Origin: JTS-RE37 sp963756115
GTDB lineage: Bacteria > Bacteroidota > Bacteroidia > Flavobacteriales > Flavobacteriaceae
DNA length: 64,000 nt
Direction: 5' to 3'
Assembly (NCBI GenBank): GCA_963756115.1
Contig: CAVWMN010000002.1
Coordinates: forward strand, 372,001-436,000
Under the pieces are notes generated by a model that had not been told where the DNA came from, did not search any database, and saw only the letters and a program-made list of their open reading frames with translations. The position numbers and the translations under genes were made by a program. Positions 34,615 through 42,832 of this stretch are shown one piece after another. Each line of letters opens with the position of its first letter. The first letter of the stretch is position 1.

Positions 34615-35040
34615 ATGCAACAGATCACACCCTTTCACATTGCCATCCCGGTCCACAACCTGGATGCCTGCCGCACCTTTTACCGGGATATATTGAATTG
34701 TGAGGAAGGCCGAAGCAGTGATCACTGGGTAGACTTCAACCTTTTTGGGCACCAGCTGGTGATCCATTATAAACCGAAAACAGAGCAGGAAGAAGTGCAC
34801 CACAACCCGGTAGACGGCCATGACGTGCCCGTACCGCATTATGGTGTGGTTCTGCCCTGGGATGCCTTTCAATCCTTTTCTGATGATTTGAAATCGAAGG
34901 GGGTAAAATTTGTCATCGAACCCTATATCCGCTTCAAAGGAATGGTAGGGGAACAGGCCACCATGTTTTTTCAGGACCCGTCGGGCAATGCGCTTGAATT
35001 CAAGGCATTTAAGGATATGGACCAGCTTTTTGCCAAATGA
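34615..35040 (+). CDS. VOC/glyoxalase-superfamily protein
   Basis: I chose the ATG at 34615 (MQQITPFHIAIPVHNL, 141 aa), because the family begins with this beta strand; the 17 extra residues of the longer frame look non-coding. The two VOC modules are visible, with H in FHIAIPV, LVIHYK, HYGVVLPW and the terminal DPSGNALEFKAF where E is the usual metal ligand. Members include dioxygenases, isomerases and resistance proteins, so only the superfamily can be named. Confidence 0.8.
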   Translation: MQQITPFHIAIPVHNLDACRTFYRDILNCEEGRSSDHWVDFNLFGHQLVIHYKPKTEQEEVHHNPVDGHDVPVPHYGVVLPWDAFQSFSDDLKSKGVKFVIEPYIRFKGMVGEQATMFFQDPSGNALEFKAFKDMDQLFAK

Positions 35041-35065
35041 CGGGGGTGCATTTCGTGGAAATGGC

Positions 35066-35073
35066 TATATTTG
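35066..35073 (+). promoter_or_regulatory. -7 box of the AHSA1-ArsR operon
   Basis: TATATTTG matches TAnnTTTG. Its last two bases overlap the palindrome at 35072-35089, so a protein bound to the palindrome would block promoter opening. The distance to the ATG is 19 bp. Confidence 0.6.
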
Positions 35074-35089
35074 CAACTATATAGTTGCA
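35072..35089. promoter_or_regulatory. ArsR-type operator, perfect 18-bp palindrome
   Basis: TGCAACTATATAGTTGCA is a perfect palindrome 3 bp before the AHSA1 start codon, overlapping the -7 box. The ArsR gene is the second gene of this operon, so autorepression is the simplest reading. Two related palindromes occur before the DinB genes at 36995-37010 and 37035-37054. Confidence 0.65.
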
Positions 35090-35092
35090 TAA

Positions 35093-35512
35093 ATGAGAAA
35101 TCCCCTGCAGGACAGCGTTGTAAAACATCATCAATTTAAACACCCCATTCAACAGGTCTGGAATGCCATTTCCGTTGCCAGCGAAATATCAACCTGGTTT
35201 ATACAGGCCGACTTTGAAGCACGGGTTGGATACCGGTATACGTTCCGCCATGAAGAGACGGTCATTACGGGGGAAGTATTGACTGCAAATCCGGTTCATG
35301 AACTGGTCTATACGTGGGTAATCAGCGGAACGGAAGCTGTAACGACCGTGAGTTGGAACTTGGAGGAACATGATGGGGGCACCCTCCTCACCCTGGAACA
35401 TTCCGGCATCAGCAGGTATCCCGGCGACACGGCCGTGGTAATGTTCGAAAATTTCAGCAGCGGCTGGGCTATCTGTTTTCGGGACCTTGAAAAATATCTT
35501 TTGGATACCTGA
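35093..35512 (+). CDS. SRPBCC/AHSA1-domain protein
   Basis: The 139-aa protein is a START-like hydrophobic-pocket protein of the AHSA1 type (IQQVWNAISVASEISTWF near residue 20; GGTLLTLEHSG near 100; C-terminal amphipathic helix). These proteins bind small hydrophobic ligands or act in stress responses. It overlaps the following ArsR gene by one base (TGATG), a frequent AHSA1-ArsR pair, and lies directly downstream of the palindrome. Confidence 0.85.
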   Translation: MRNPLQDSVVKHHQFKHPIQQVWNAISVASEISTWFIQADFEARVGYRYTFRHEETVITGEVLTANPVHELVYTWVISGTEAVTTVSWNLEEHDGGTLLTLEHSGISRYPGDTAVVMFENFSSGWAICFRDLEKYLLDT

Positions 35513-35856
35513 TGAAGAAACAGAATATACAACCGGAACAGACTATCTTCAAAGCTTTGGCGGACCCGGTAAGGCGGAAGATTTTCCACAAACTTATGTT
35601 GGCCGGAGCGGCATTGTCACTGACGCAGATCTCCGAACATTTTGACATGACGCGCCAGGGGGTGACCAAACATGTCAGATTACTCCAGGAAGCCGGATTA
35701 GTAGATATCAAAAGCATTGGCAGGGAGCGTTTTTGCGAACCCGACGCTACACCGCTGGAAAAAATTAAAGATTGGCTCAGTGTTTATGACCGCTTCTGGG
35801 ATACACGACTCGGGAAACTCAACCAATATCTTGACACTAAAAATCAGCGTAACTAG
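35512..35856 (+). CDS. ArsR-family winged-helix repressor
   Basis: The 114-aa protein starts with KALADPVRRKIFHKL, has the recognition helix in HFDMTRQGVTKHVRLLQEAG (about 44-62) and the wing in DIKSIGRERFCEPD. It has no CxC metal-binding pattern, so it belongs to the metal-independent, AHSA1-linked ArsR group. It probably represses its own operon and, from shared palindromes, the nearby DinB genes. Confidence 0.85.
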   Translation: MKKQNIQPEQTIFKALADPVRRKIFHKLMLAGAALSLTQISEHFDMTRQGVTKHVRLLQEAGLVDIKSIGRERFCEPDATPLEKIKDWLSVYDRFWDTRLGKLNQYLDTKNQRN

Positions 35857-35944
35857 CGGTTGAATTCGTTTTTCCACAGCAGAAACTATTCCGTGGAATG
35901 TTTAGTGAAAAAAGGGAAGGCAACACCGACCTACCCATTTTTAT

Positions 35945-36490
35945 CTAAAATCCCCTGTAAAGTGCTGGTTCTATATCCCGTAGCCTGAGATAGAGAGCCA
36001 GTTGTGCCCGGTGGTGGGTAAGGTGGTCCCGCAACAACATTGATATCGTATAATGATCCTTTATCAGCGGTTCTTCCGGCGTCCCGAAGGTGTACGTTTT
36101 TTTATAAACCGAAGCGGGCGCCTGTTCATAATAGCGGATAACCCCATCCAATTGTTGCTCAAGGGCATTTAGCAGTTCAGCCTTCCCGGTATGACGTGCA
36201 AAGTTGGCAGCTTCCTGGCCTATAATTTCTGATGCTGTCCTTTCTTCCTGTATGAGATAATAATTGAAAAGGAAATAATTAACGGAGATTATGTGTTGTA
36301 CCTGTTCCCTGAACGTACGGACCGAATCCACAGGACGGTAATCAAAATCCGACTCCGGCATGCGGTCTATCATTTCAATCGTGTATGCCTTCATATTTTT
36401 CAGGACTCCGGCCATGCTTTGGTTGAATTCCTGCGCCCCGCTATAACCGGCAACCGCAAGGCAGCAAATGAATAGAATGGTTGTTTTCAT
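35945..36490 (-). CDS. Secreted DinB-family protein
   Basis: The 181-aa protein has a signal peptide (TTILFICCLAVAGYSGAQ) followed by a DinB four-helix domain. Histidines in EQVQHIISVNYF and LRDHLTHHRAQLALYLRL form the usual metal triad. Export of a DinB protein is less common than the cytoplasmic form. The ATG directly abuts the stop of the next DinB gene, so both are one operon. DinB/YfiT proteins are metal-dependent enzymes, often thiol-S-transferases, but no partner is visible here. Confidence 0.8.
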   Translation of the reverse strand: MKTTILFICCLAVAGYSGAQEFNQSMAGVLKNMKAYTIEMIDRMPESDFDYRPVDSVRTFREQVQHIISVNYFLFNYYLIQEERTASEIIGQEAANFARHTGKAELLNALEQQLDGVIRYYEQAPASVYKKTYTFGTPEEPLIKDHYTISMLLRDHLTHHRAQLALYLRLRDIEPALYRGF

Positions 36491-36970
36491 TTAATTGGAT
36501 TTTAGCGGTTCCATACCAATAAATTTGCGGATATATCCCAACTGCCCTATGTGGTAGGCTTCGTGGTATGCGAAAAATGAAATGATCTCAGATAGCGATG
36601 GCTGATCTGGCGCCGGTATGGCATCCAGTTCTTCATCTGTGAAAGCTGACAGTATGGTCAGCAGTTGCTCACTGATAACCGGGAATGAATCCCTTATCTT
36701 ATCAATGCCGGGATATTCCCTGTCTGCTATTGGTTCCCAGAATAGATTGCCAAAAGGGTTCTCCAGCTGGACCCCGACCATCCCGGCCAGCATATAGCGG
36801 CAGTGTAAAATATGGCCCAATAACCAGTTGAGGTGGTTGGACCTTTCAGAAGGCCGTTCCAAGGCATCTTCCTGTGTTAGATTGTCAAAGGCATTGTTAA
36901 AAATACCTTCCTGGAACCGGAACATAGCGGCATATACCCCGGCCTTTTTGTTTGTTGTCAATACATCCAT
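36491..36970 (-). CDS. DinB-family protein
   Basis: The 159-aa protein has the four-helix DinB fold with histidines in HLNWLLGHILH near residue 46 and FAYHEAYHIGQLGYIRK near residue 132, the metal-triad positions. It is the first gene of a two-gene operon with a secreted paralogue. Two TGCAAC/GTTGC palindromes lie 25-85 bp upstream of the ATG, suggesting control by the ArsR protein encoded 1.1 kb away. Confidence 0.85.
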   Translation of the reverse strand: MDVLTTNKKAGVYAAMFRFQEGIFNNAFDNLTQEDALERPSERSNHLNWLLGHILHCRYMLAGMVGVQLENPFGNLFWEPIADREYPGIDKIRDSFPVISEQLLTILSAFTDEELDAIPAPDQPSLSEIISFFAYHEAYHIGQLGYIRKFIGMEPLKSN

Positions 36971-36994
36971 CGGTAGTAGATTTAAATTAATAAT

Positions 36995-37010
36995 GCAACC
37001 ATTTAGTTGC
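36995..37010. promoter_or_regulatory. ArsR-type operator, imperfect copy
   Basis: GCAACCATTTAGTTGC has 5-bp arms and a 6-bp centre and shares the arm sequence of the palindrome at 35072-35089. It lies 25 bp before the DinB start. Its centre is 42 bp, four helical turns, from the next copy. Confidence 0.55.
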
Positions 37011-37034
37011 TAATCTAAATCAGGCATATTATTT

Positions 37035-37054
37035 ATGCAACTTTTTGGTTGCAT
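37035..37054. promoter_or_regulatory. ArsR-type operator, second copy
   Basis: ATGCAACTTTTTGGTTGCAT has 7-bp perfect arms (ATGCAAC/GTTGCAT) and a 6-bp spacer. It is the outer of the two sites before the DinB operon. Confidence 0.6.
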
Positions 37055-37180
37055 TTTAGGAAATATTTATGATTTTTATAGGGTAAGCTATGCCGGGTGT
37101 AGCCTTACCTTCTTTGTAGCCTTCCCTAAAAATAGGACAGTTTAAAATTCGAATTATTAATTTTAAATTTTAACTGTCAG

Positions 37181-37375
37181 ATGAAAAAAACCAAGTTTAC
37201 AAAGAGTCAGATCGTTAAGGCTTTAAAGGAACATGAGCAAGGAAGAAGTGTTCCGGAAATTGCCAGGGAATTAGGCATAGCCACGAGTACTTTCTATTAC
37301 TGGAGTAAGAAATATAGCGGTATAGAGACCAGTCAATTAAAACGTCTCAAGGAGCTTAGAGCAGGAGAACAATAA
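37181..37375 (+). pseudogene. IS3 OrfA, frameshifted
   Basis: The open part encodes 64 aa with the OrfA helix-turn-helix (FTKSQIVKALKEHEQGRSV then RELGIATSTFYYWSKKY). Normal OrfA continues with a leucine-zipper tail. Here that tail appears in other frames as LKQMYAD (near 37378) and LDIRMLKDVLSKK (near 37405). At least two frameshifts therefore broke the gene. Confidence 0.75.
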
Positions 37376-37426
37376 GCTGAAGCAGATGTACGCGGATCGC
37401 CAGCCTGGATATTCGGATGCTTAAAG

Positions 37427-37756
37427 ATGTGCTCTCAAAAAAGTTCTAGGCCTTCCGACAAACAACATCGCGCAAGCTATCTTATTATGCAGTACGAGGT
37501 ATCAGTAAAACGGGCATGTTGGCGGGTTAAACTCACCCGCTCGATGTGGAGTTACTGCAGTAAGCGGGACAACAAGCAAGTGATGGATAAGCTCTCTGAG
37601 CAGGCAGCAGAATTACCTATCCGGGGATTTGATGAATATTACAAGCAAATCCGTCGCGATCGCCATAGATGGAACCGTAACCGTGTTTTGAGGGTTTACA
37701 GGAGCATGAAGCTCAAACTAAGACGTAAGTACAAAAACGTATCCTCTCAAGGGTGA
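37427..37756 (+). pseudogene. IS3 OrfB fragment
   Basis: A 109-aa frame carries the OrfB N-terminal region: SVKRACWRV, LTRSMWSYCSKRDN, PIRGFDEYYKQIRRD and RVLRVYRSMKLKLRRK. These match the start of IS3-family integrases. The rve catalytic domain with its DDE residues is missing after a stop at 37756. Confidence 0.7.
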
Positions 37757-37959
37757 AACAGGCTCTAGAAGCTCCATTGAGGCTCTGCAACGCTATAAAA
37801 AATCGAATCAGAGACCATGCGCAAAATTCAAGGGTAAGATTTGGGACCTTGCATTAGCCAGACAATGAGAATTATTAGGTGTCCCAAGAAACGTTCGTTT
37901 TAAGGGCCGCATGGAAACATTAACATTTACGGAATAAGTAATGCCTATTTAAAAATAGA

Positions 37960-39246
37960 TTATTTTTGGTTGGACACAGTATTTACCCATTCATCAATGG
38001 TCTTTAAATACGCATCATGCAATTTAGCCCAATACGGAAAATCGCTTTGCCCTACATGGTACATGGAATGGTTGGCATCCTTCAAGTGTACCATTTTGTA
38101 ATGGTCATTACCGGCTTCCTCCAGCGCGCTGGAAATTATTTCATGACTTTTTTCGGGAATGATCTCGTCCATGGTTCCCTGGATGACTAAAACAGGCTGT
38201 TTGGTTTTCTGATAATAAGGTATCGGACTGTACAGCAATTTTTCATCTGTCCTAACTTCGTCAAGATTCGGAATCCAGATATTTGTAAACCAAGGTTTTG
38301 ATTTACCCAGCTCGATTGCTTTTTCCAATTCGATTCGTGCCAGGGTGCCAGCAATGTATCCAAAAACCTTTCGCTGTAATTCTACCCCTTCCTGCATAAT
38401 ACGGGGATTGTTATTCTTCCAGGCATTCAAGTCACTTTCCAATAAAGTGCTTCCTGGACAACTGATGGATATACCATACTTCAGTTCCGGTAATTCATTC
38501 AAAATATACGGGACTTTTGCAGCGCCTTGACTGCTTCCCTTAATACCAATAGCGGAAAGTGGGATCCCCGTCCGTTCAGAAAAATAGTTGATGGCATTCA
38601 CGTCATCGACCAATAATTCTTCCATTCTAGCAGCCTGCCAATTGCCTTCGGAACTGCCTGTACCGCGTTTGTCATAGTGAAAGGTGGTGTATCCTTTATT
38701 GGCAAAGTAAATGGCTTCTGCCCTGGATCCGCTACGATCACCTCCTCCTGAGGAAGGAAGAAACACCATGGCATGCGATATTGGTTTGGATGGTATCCGA
38801 ATCGTTCCCGCAATTTTCAGGTTGCCGGATTGAAACAGGGTTTCCTCTGATTTCATATTCTCTTCAATACCAATGCTATCTCTTTCTAGAATATAGGTTA
38901 CTTCCAGGGTATCTATTTCTAATGACCCCATTAGTTTCATGTTATTGTCGGTCCATCTATTCTTAAAATTATAGGTATAACGATCGCTTTGTAACATGAA
39001 ATTTATTGAATCTCCTTGCGCTATGACATTTTTTACTGGTATCTGAAATGCATTCTGTGCTAAACTGCTAAAGAATACGTTCCAATTTGTTGAATCCCTT
39101 TTGATTTCGAAAGATATGGCATCAGAAAAATTACCATGGTTGAAAACACCGTTGTAAATACCTTCCTCACCAACTTCCTTTGTTTCCTGTTGCAGACAAC
39201 CGGAAACAAACATCCATGTCATTAATAAAAGAATAATTTTTTTCAT
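37960..39246 (-). CDS. Alpha/beta hydrolase lipoprotein
   Basis: The 428-aa protein has a lipoprotein signal (LLMTWMFVSGC, C17), an N-terminal beta domain of about 130 residues, and an alpha/beta-hydrolase domain. The domain shows MVFLPSSGGGDRSG, the nucleophile elbow GIKGSSQGAAK near 236, IQGTMDEIIPEKS and the terminal DANHSMYHVG histidine. It is likely an esterase or peptidase anchored in the envelope. The DNA is visibly AT-richer than the flanking genes and borders a dead IS3 element, which suggests acquisition by transfer. Confidence 0.8.
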   Translation of the reverse strand: MKKIILLLMTWMFVSGCLQQETKEVGEEGIYNGVFNHGNFSDAISFEIKRDSTNWNVFFSSLAQNAFQIPVKNVIAQGDSINFMLQSDRYTYNFKNRWTDNNMKLMGSLEIDTLEVTYILERDSIGIEENMKSEETLFQSGNLKIAGTIRIPSKPISHAMVFLPSSGGGDRSGSRAEAIYFANKGYTTFHYDKRGTGSSEGNWQAARMEELLVDDVNAINYFSERTGIPLSAIGIKGSSQGAAKVPYILNELPELKYGISISCPGSTLLESDLNAWKNNNPRIMQEGVELQRKVFGYIAGTLARIELEKAIELGKSKPWFTNIWIPNLDEVRTDEKLLYSPIPYYQKTKQPVLVIQGTMDEIIPEKSHEIISSALEEAGNDHYKMVHLKDANHSMYHVGQSDFPYWAKLHDAYLKTIDEWVNTVSNQK

Positions 39247-39479
39247 TTTCTCAAGGTTTTAATTCCTAACATACTGAGTCCCCCAATCCATGTCGGATAT
39301 TACGGGGTAGTGCCGCCGTTCTTCATAAGACTGAAAAAACGAGTCGATGTTACCATATCGGATGTAAAATTCGGAACCCTGGTCAATAGACCGATAATCC
39401 GGGTATTCCCTGGATAATCCCTCAGGCCGCAAAAGGGGACACAAACAGAGATAAAAAAGGGCCGTTAAACCCGCTCAAC

Positions 39480-39583
39480 TGACACCTAATTAAAAGTGAT
39501 TTATTTTTAAATTAGGAAAATAATATTAAAAGTTATCCTTGCAAAGTATTGATTGACCATAAGATAAAAGTGGACAGGTGTCA
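39480..39583. repeat. 104-bp segment bounded by TGACACCT inverted repeats
   Basis: TGACACCT (39480-39487) and AGGTGTCA (39576-39583) are 8-bp perfect inverted repeats around AT-rich DNA. The right end, read outward-in, is TGACACCTGTCCACTTTT, which has the TG...CA style of IS3-family ends. It could be a solo IS end pair or a miniature element. No target duplication is evident. Confidence 0.35.
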
Positions 39584-39666
39584 TTTAAGTGAAGAATTCT
39601 GACTGACCCCGAATTGGGCACTATTTAACATAGTCTAAAATGATTACAATTGAGTGCAAAAAAAAT

Positions 39667-39699
39667 AAACCCCTGTAAATTAATAATTTACAGGGGTTT
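39667..39699. terminator. Bidirectional intrinsic terminator
   Basis: A 14-bp perfect stem (AAACCCCTGTAAAT / ATTTACAGGGGTTT) encloses a 5-nt loop, with T residues after it on the plus strand and T8 after it on the minus strand (A8 at 39658-39665). It lies 55 bp beyond the stop of the GH43 gene and should terminate the GH43-esterase operon. It also insulates it from the IS-scarred DNA. Confidence 0.8.
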
Positions 39700-39753
39700 T
39701 TGATGTGATTTGCCATCATTTAACGGAGGAAGAGGGTCTCCAAAGCCTGGATA

Positions 39754-40791
39754 CTACCTGGGTTTCCTTAAATCAAACGGTGCAACCCCCTCAAACGTCA
39801 TCTTTACCTTTTGTATCGTACCGTCCGGGTTAAAGGCCATGGTGTCCATACAGGTTACCCGGTGGTCCCGATCCTCGTTAGGGATAGGCCTTCTGTGGTA
39901 GACCATGATCCAGTTATCCGTTCCCGGAACGTTGATAACAGAATGGTGACCTGCACCGGTTGCCACCTTTTCATCGCTGTCAAGGATGGTGCCAACCCTT
40001 TTATAGGGACCGGTGGCCTTATCCGCCATGGCGTAGACCACCCGGTAGCTGCCATCGGTCCAGTTTCCTTCAGACCACATAAAATAATAAATACCCTTTC
40101 GCAGGAACATAAAAGGGCCTTCCACATATCCTTCCGGCGTGACTTCTTTGAATAATTCACCGTTTTCCCAGGGTATAAAGCCTGTAAAATCCGCTTTGAG
40201 CTTCCCGAGGTTACAATGCCCCCACCCCCCGTAGAACATATAATACATGCCATCCACATCCTTAAAAACAAATTGGTCGATAGGCTGGGCATCATTGTAA
40301 AAACCGGATATCAGGGGCTTGCCCAGGTAGTCTTTAAAAGGCCCGGCAGGAGAATTTGACACTGCCACGCCAATGCCACCAAAGTGGTTGATGTCATTAT
40401 GGGGGTCATAGGAATCCCGCCCCGGCCGCTGGATATCATTGGCCCCGAAAAACAAATAATACCGGTGCTCCTTTTGAATTATGCTGGGGGCCCACACGGC
40501 TTGCCGCGCCCATTTTATATCCGTGGTGTCCAAAATATGCGGATGTTTTTCCCAGGTTACCAGGTCCGGGGAGGAAAAAGCATCCAGGAATACCTGCTTG
40601 TCATAGGTACTTGAATAGGTGGGGTAGACCCAATAGGTATTACCAAAAACAGCACCTTCGGGGTCGGCATACCAGCCATCAAAAATCGGGTTGCCGGATG
40701 TTTTTTGGACCGTCTCCGGGTCTTTTTGTTTTGCTTCCCTGCAACCCAAAATCAGGCACACGGACGCGGTCAGGACAATACTTTTTCTCAT
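39754..40791 (-). CDS. GH43-family glycoside hydrolase lipoprotein
   Basis: The 345-aa protein has a lipoprotein signal (SVCLILGC, C17) and a five-bladed beta-propeller domain of GH43 type. The expected acids are visible: D in WYADPEG near residue 43 (base), D in AQPIDQFVF near 174 (pKa modulator) and E in GYVEGPFMF near 220 (acid). Members act on arabinan, xylan or related side chains. It follows an esterase lipoprotein gene by 25 bp, so the pair probably processes esterified plant or algal polysaccharide at the cell surface. Confidence 0.85.
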   Translation of the reverse strand: MRKSIVLTASVCLILGCREAKQKDPETVQKTSGNPIFDGWYADPEGAVFGNTYWVYPTYSSTYDKQVFLDAFSSPDLVTWEKHPHILDTTDIKWARQAVWAPSIIQKEHRYYLFFGANDIQRPGRDSYDPHNDINHFGGIGVAVSNSPAGPFKDYLGKPLISGFYNDAQPIDQFVFKDVDGMYYMFYGGWGHCNLGKLKADFTGFIPWENGELFKEVTPEGYVEGPFMFLRKGIYYFMWSEGNWTDGSYRVVYAMADKATGPYKRVGTILDSDEKVATGAGHHSVINVPGTDNWIMVYHRRPIPNEDRDHRVTCMDTMAFNPDGTIQKVKMTFEGVAPFDLRKPR

Positions 40792-40816
40792 ACCTTATGG
40801 CTGTTCAGTATTAGGG

Positions 40817-42553
40817 TTATTGGTACCGCCAGCTTTGCAGGTCGGCACCCGCCGGCGCACTTTCCGCGATCCGTTTCATAATTTTTGGGACATACATACT
40901 GTTATAGCGAAGTCGCGTTATATGGTTGGGGAGTTCTGGGTCCCCGTTCCAGCAGTGTTCTGCCCGGTCTCCATATAATACTTCGCCTTCATAATAAGGC
41001 TCCGTGGTACTTTCCAGGAAATCTTCCATCAGGTAGACGGCATTGTTCAGGTAGTAATTATCCATATCCCCGCAATAGATATGGATCTTCCCTTTCAGCT
41101 TATCCCCCAGTTTGTCCCAGTCCCGTTCCAGGATATACCGCAGGTCATAGTTCTCTTTCCAATACGCCGCAATGTCATGGTTGATAACCCCGGTCCTTTT
41201 ATCCCATAGCCTGGCGGGGTAGCCTTCATCGCCCTGGGGGGAATACGTTGCTTCCCAGATGTCCCATTGTTGCCCGGAGCGGCTCTTATCACCCAGTACC
41301 AGTTCCAGCTGGTTGCCTTCCCGGAGGGTGCTCTGTATCTGCCCGAGGTAATTCCGGTGGCTGGGGACCTCCAGTTTTTTATGGTCACTTTTATAGTAGT
41401 AGGCATTCTCATCTTCATAGATGTTGGTCAGGCAATAAGCCCTGAAATCAATAGGGTCCGGGCAGGCGGCAAAACAGCCATTATATTCATCGGGATAGGT
41501 TACCTGTACTGCCAGGGCTTCCCAACCCCCTGTTGAACCGCCATATAAAAAGCGGGCCCAGCCTTCCCCCATCCCCCGGAATTCCCTTTCAATATGGGGG
41601 ATCAGTTCATAGGTGATGGCATCCCCGTACGGCCCCTGGTTTGCGGAATTGATGGCATAGGAATCATCATAGTAGGGTGTGGGATGCTGAATCTCTATGA
41701 TCAGGAACCGGGGAAAATCCGGTTCGTTCCACCGCTTATAAAAATCATAGGCTTCCTGTTGCTGGAGTATGTTATACCCTTCCACCCCAAAGCGCTCGGA
41801 ATATTCAGGTTTGAGCCCGGGATCGGGCGGGGTGGTTCTAAACCCGCCGAAATCTGAAGGGAAATGCCCGTGAAAGACCATCAGGGGATACCTGGCCTCC
41901 GGATGCTCTTTAAACCCCTTGGGCAGTAATACATGGGCCCCAAGGTACATATCACGCCCCCAGAATTCCGACAGCTTTTCCGACTTTATCCTGATATGTT
42001 TTACCCATTCGGTATCCTCCGGTTCGGGAATGGGCGGTATCACCTGGTCCATGACCACTTCAGCGTCCCGGACCCCATCTTCCGTAATGGTGATCTTAAA
42101 AGGTTTGCTGTACAGGTTTCCCGGTGAGCTGTTCCATTGCTGGCCTTCTCCGTTGTCCATGGGGAGTTTAACCGTATGGCCGGTAGACAGGTTGAAGGTC
42201 TCGTATACATGCAGCAGGGCTTGCACCGTATACTCCCCTGTGGGCACCTCCGCCAGGCTGGCATAGGGATATCCGGGTATATCCGGGCTGAACGACCGGG
42301 TTTCACCCGGTGCCATCCCTTCTACATTCAATCCGAAGATCAGCTGTGTCTGCAGCCCGTCACTGATCTGAAAACGGGGTTCCGCTGTGTCATCGGTGGA
42401 AAGCATCAGCAGCAGCCGGCCATCCAGGGGGCCCGCATGGGCAGCCTCTGGAAATGAAACGCGGATGGCGATCTCCGGTGCCTTTTCCAAAGTTGACATA
42501 CATCCCGAAAGGCAGATTAACAGTGGGAGGACAGGCAGTATAAAGTACTTCAT
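40817..42553 (-). CDS. Esterase-type alpha/beta hydrolase lipoprotein
   Basis: The 578-aa protein has a lipoprotein signal (LLICLSGC, C18), a beta-rich N-terminal part (about 25-170) and a C-terminal esterase-D-like domain. The nucleophile elbow is YGGSTGGWEAL near residue 348, and HCWNGDPELPNHI near 540 probably supplies the histidine. It resembles large carbohydrate esterases annotated as putative esterases in Bacteroidota. It forms an operon with the GH43 gene. Confidence 0.8.
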   Translation of the reverse strand: MKYFILPVLPLLICLSGCMSTLEKAPEIAIRVSFPEAAHAGPLDGRLLLMLSTDDTAEPRFQISDGLQTQLIFGLNVEGMAPGETRSFSPDIPGYPYASLAEVPTGEYTVQALLHVYETFNLSTGHTVKLPMDNGEGQQWNSSPGNLYSKPFKITITEDGVRDAEVVMDQVIPPIPEPEDTEWVKHIRIKSEKLSEFWGRDMYLGAHVLLPKGFKEHPEARYPLMVFHGHFPSDFGGFRTTPPDPGLKPEYSERFGVEGYNILQQQEAYDFYKRWNEPDFPRFLIIEIQHPTPYYDDSYAINSANQGPYGDAITYELIPHIEREFRGMGEGWARFLYGGSTGGWEALAVQVTYPDEYNGCFAACPDPIDFRAYCLTNIYEDENAYYYKSDHKKLEVPSHRNYLGQIQSTLREGNQLELVLGDKSRSGQQWDIWEATYSPQGDEGYPARLWDKRTGVINHDIAAYWKENYDLRYILERDWDKLGDKLKGKIHIYCGDMDNYYLNNAVYLMEDFLESTTEPYYEGEVLYGDRAEHCWNGDPELPNHITRLRYNSMYVPKIMKRIAESAPAGADLQSWRYQ

Positions 42554-42673
42554 AATGGTTCGTTATTTCATCAAAAGGTAGGGTTTTTCAACAACGCCAC
42601 AAATAACAAATCAGAAAATACTGCGTTCTTACCCATAGGACCATGTGAATGATACCTACTAAATTACAGCGTT

Positions 42674-42832
42674 ATGAAAAAGATTGTACTGGGAGTTATT
42701 TTGTGTGTAGCCGTGATGAAAATGGCTGGGTGTACCAACCATGAAGGGAGTCAGGACATTGACATCATTACCCCGGCTGACAGTATCCAGGGCGTGGATA
42801 AGCAACAGGATATCGACGCCGCAGACCTTTAA
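42674..42832 (+). CDS. 52-aa small lipoprotein
   Basis: The ATG-initiated frame encodes a basic start (MKK), a hydrophobic segment and a lipobox-like MAGC ending at C20, then an acidic tail rich in Asp and Gln (SQDIDIITPADSIQGVDK). This is a complete small lipoprotein layout. The stop overlaps the folD stop on the other strand by 3 bp inside one TTAA. No homologue is recognised, but the signal and tail composition argue for a real gene. Confidence 0.55.
   Translation: MKKIVLGVILCVAVMKMAGCTNHEGSQDIDIITPADSIQGVDKQQDIDAADL

Larger units (their letters stand above)
37115..37940 (+). mobile_element. Decayed IS3-family insertion sequence
   Basis: Remnants of both IS3 genes lie in order. OrfA spans 37181 to about 37440 with frameshifts. 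OrfB fragments span 37427-37756 and continue as degenerate pieces (ALEAPLRL near 37770, GVPRNVRF near 37890) that match the start and core of IS3 OrfB. The DDE catalytic region is deleted. Terminal repeats could not be defined; the GGACAGTTT text near 37136 may belong to the left end. The element cannot transpose. Confidence 0.7.
39247..39753. other. Intergenic region with IR-bounded segment and terminator
   Basis: This 507-bp region holds no convincing gene. It contains a 104-bp segment bounded by TGACACCT inverted repeats (39480-39583) and a strong bidirectional terminator hairpin (39667-39699). A 61-aa minus-strand frame (39259-39444, TTG start) has no recognisable family and is not called. 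Confidence 0.5.

Noticed and set aside
39259..39444. 61-aa minus-strand ORF upstream of the AT-rich hydrolase
   Set aside because: TTG start, no recognisable domain or signal, and located in IS-scarred DNA. It may be a fragment but cannot be supported.
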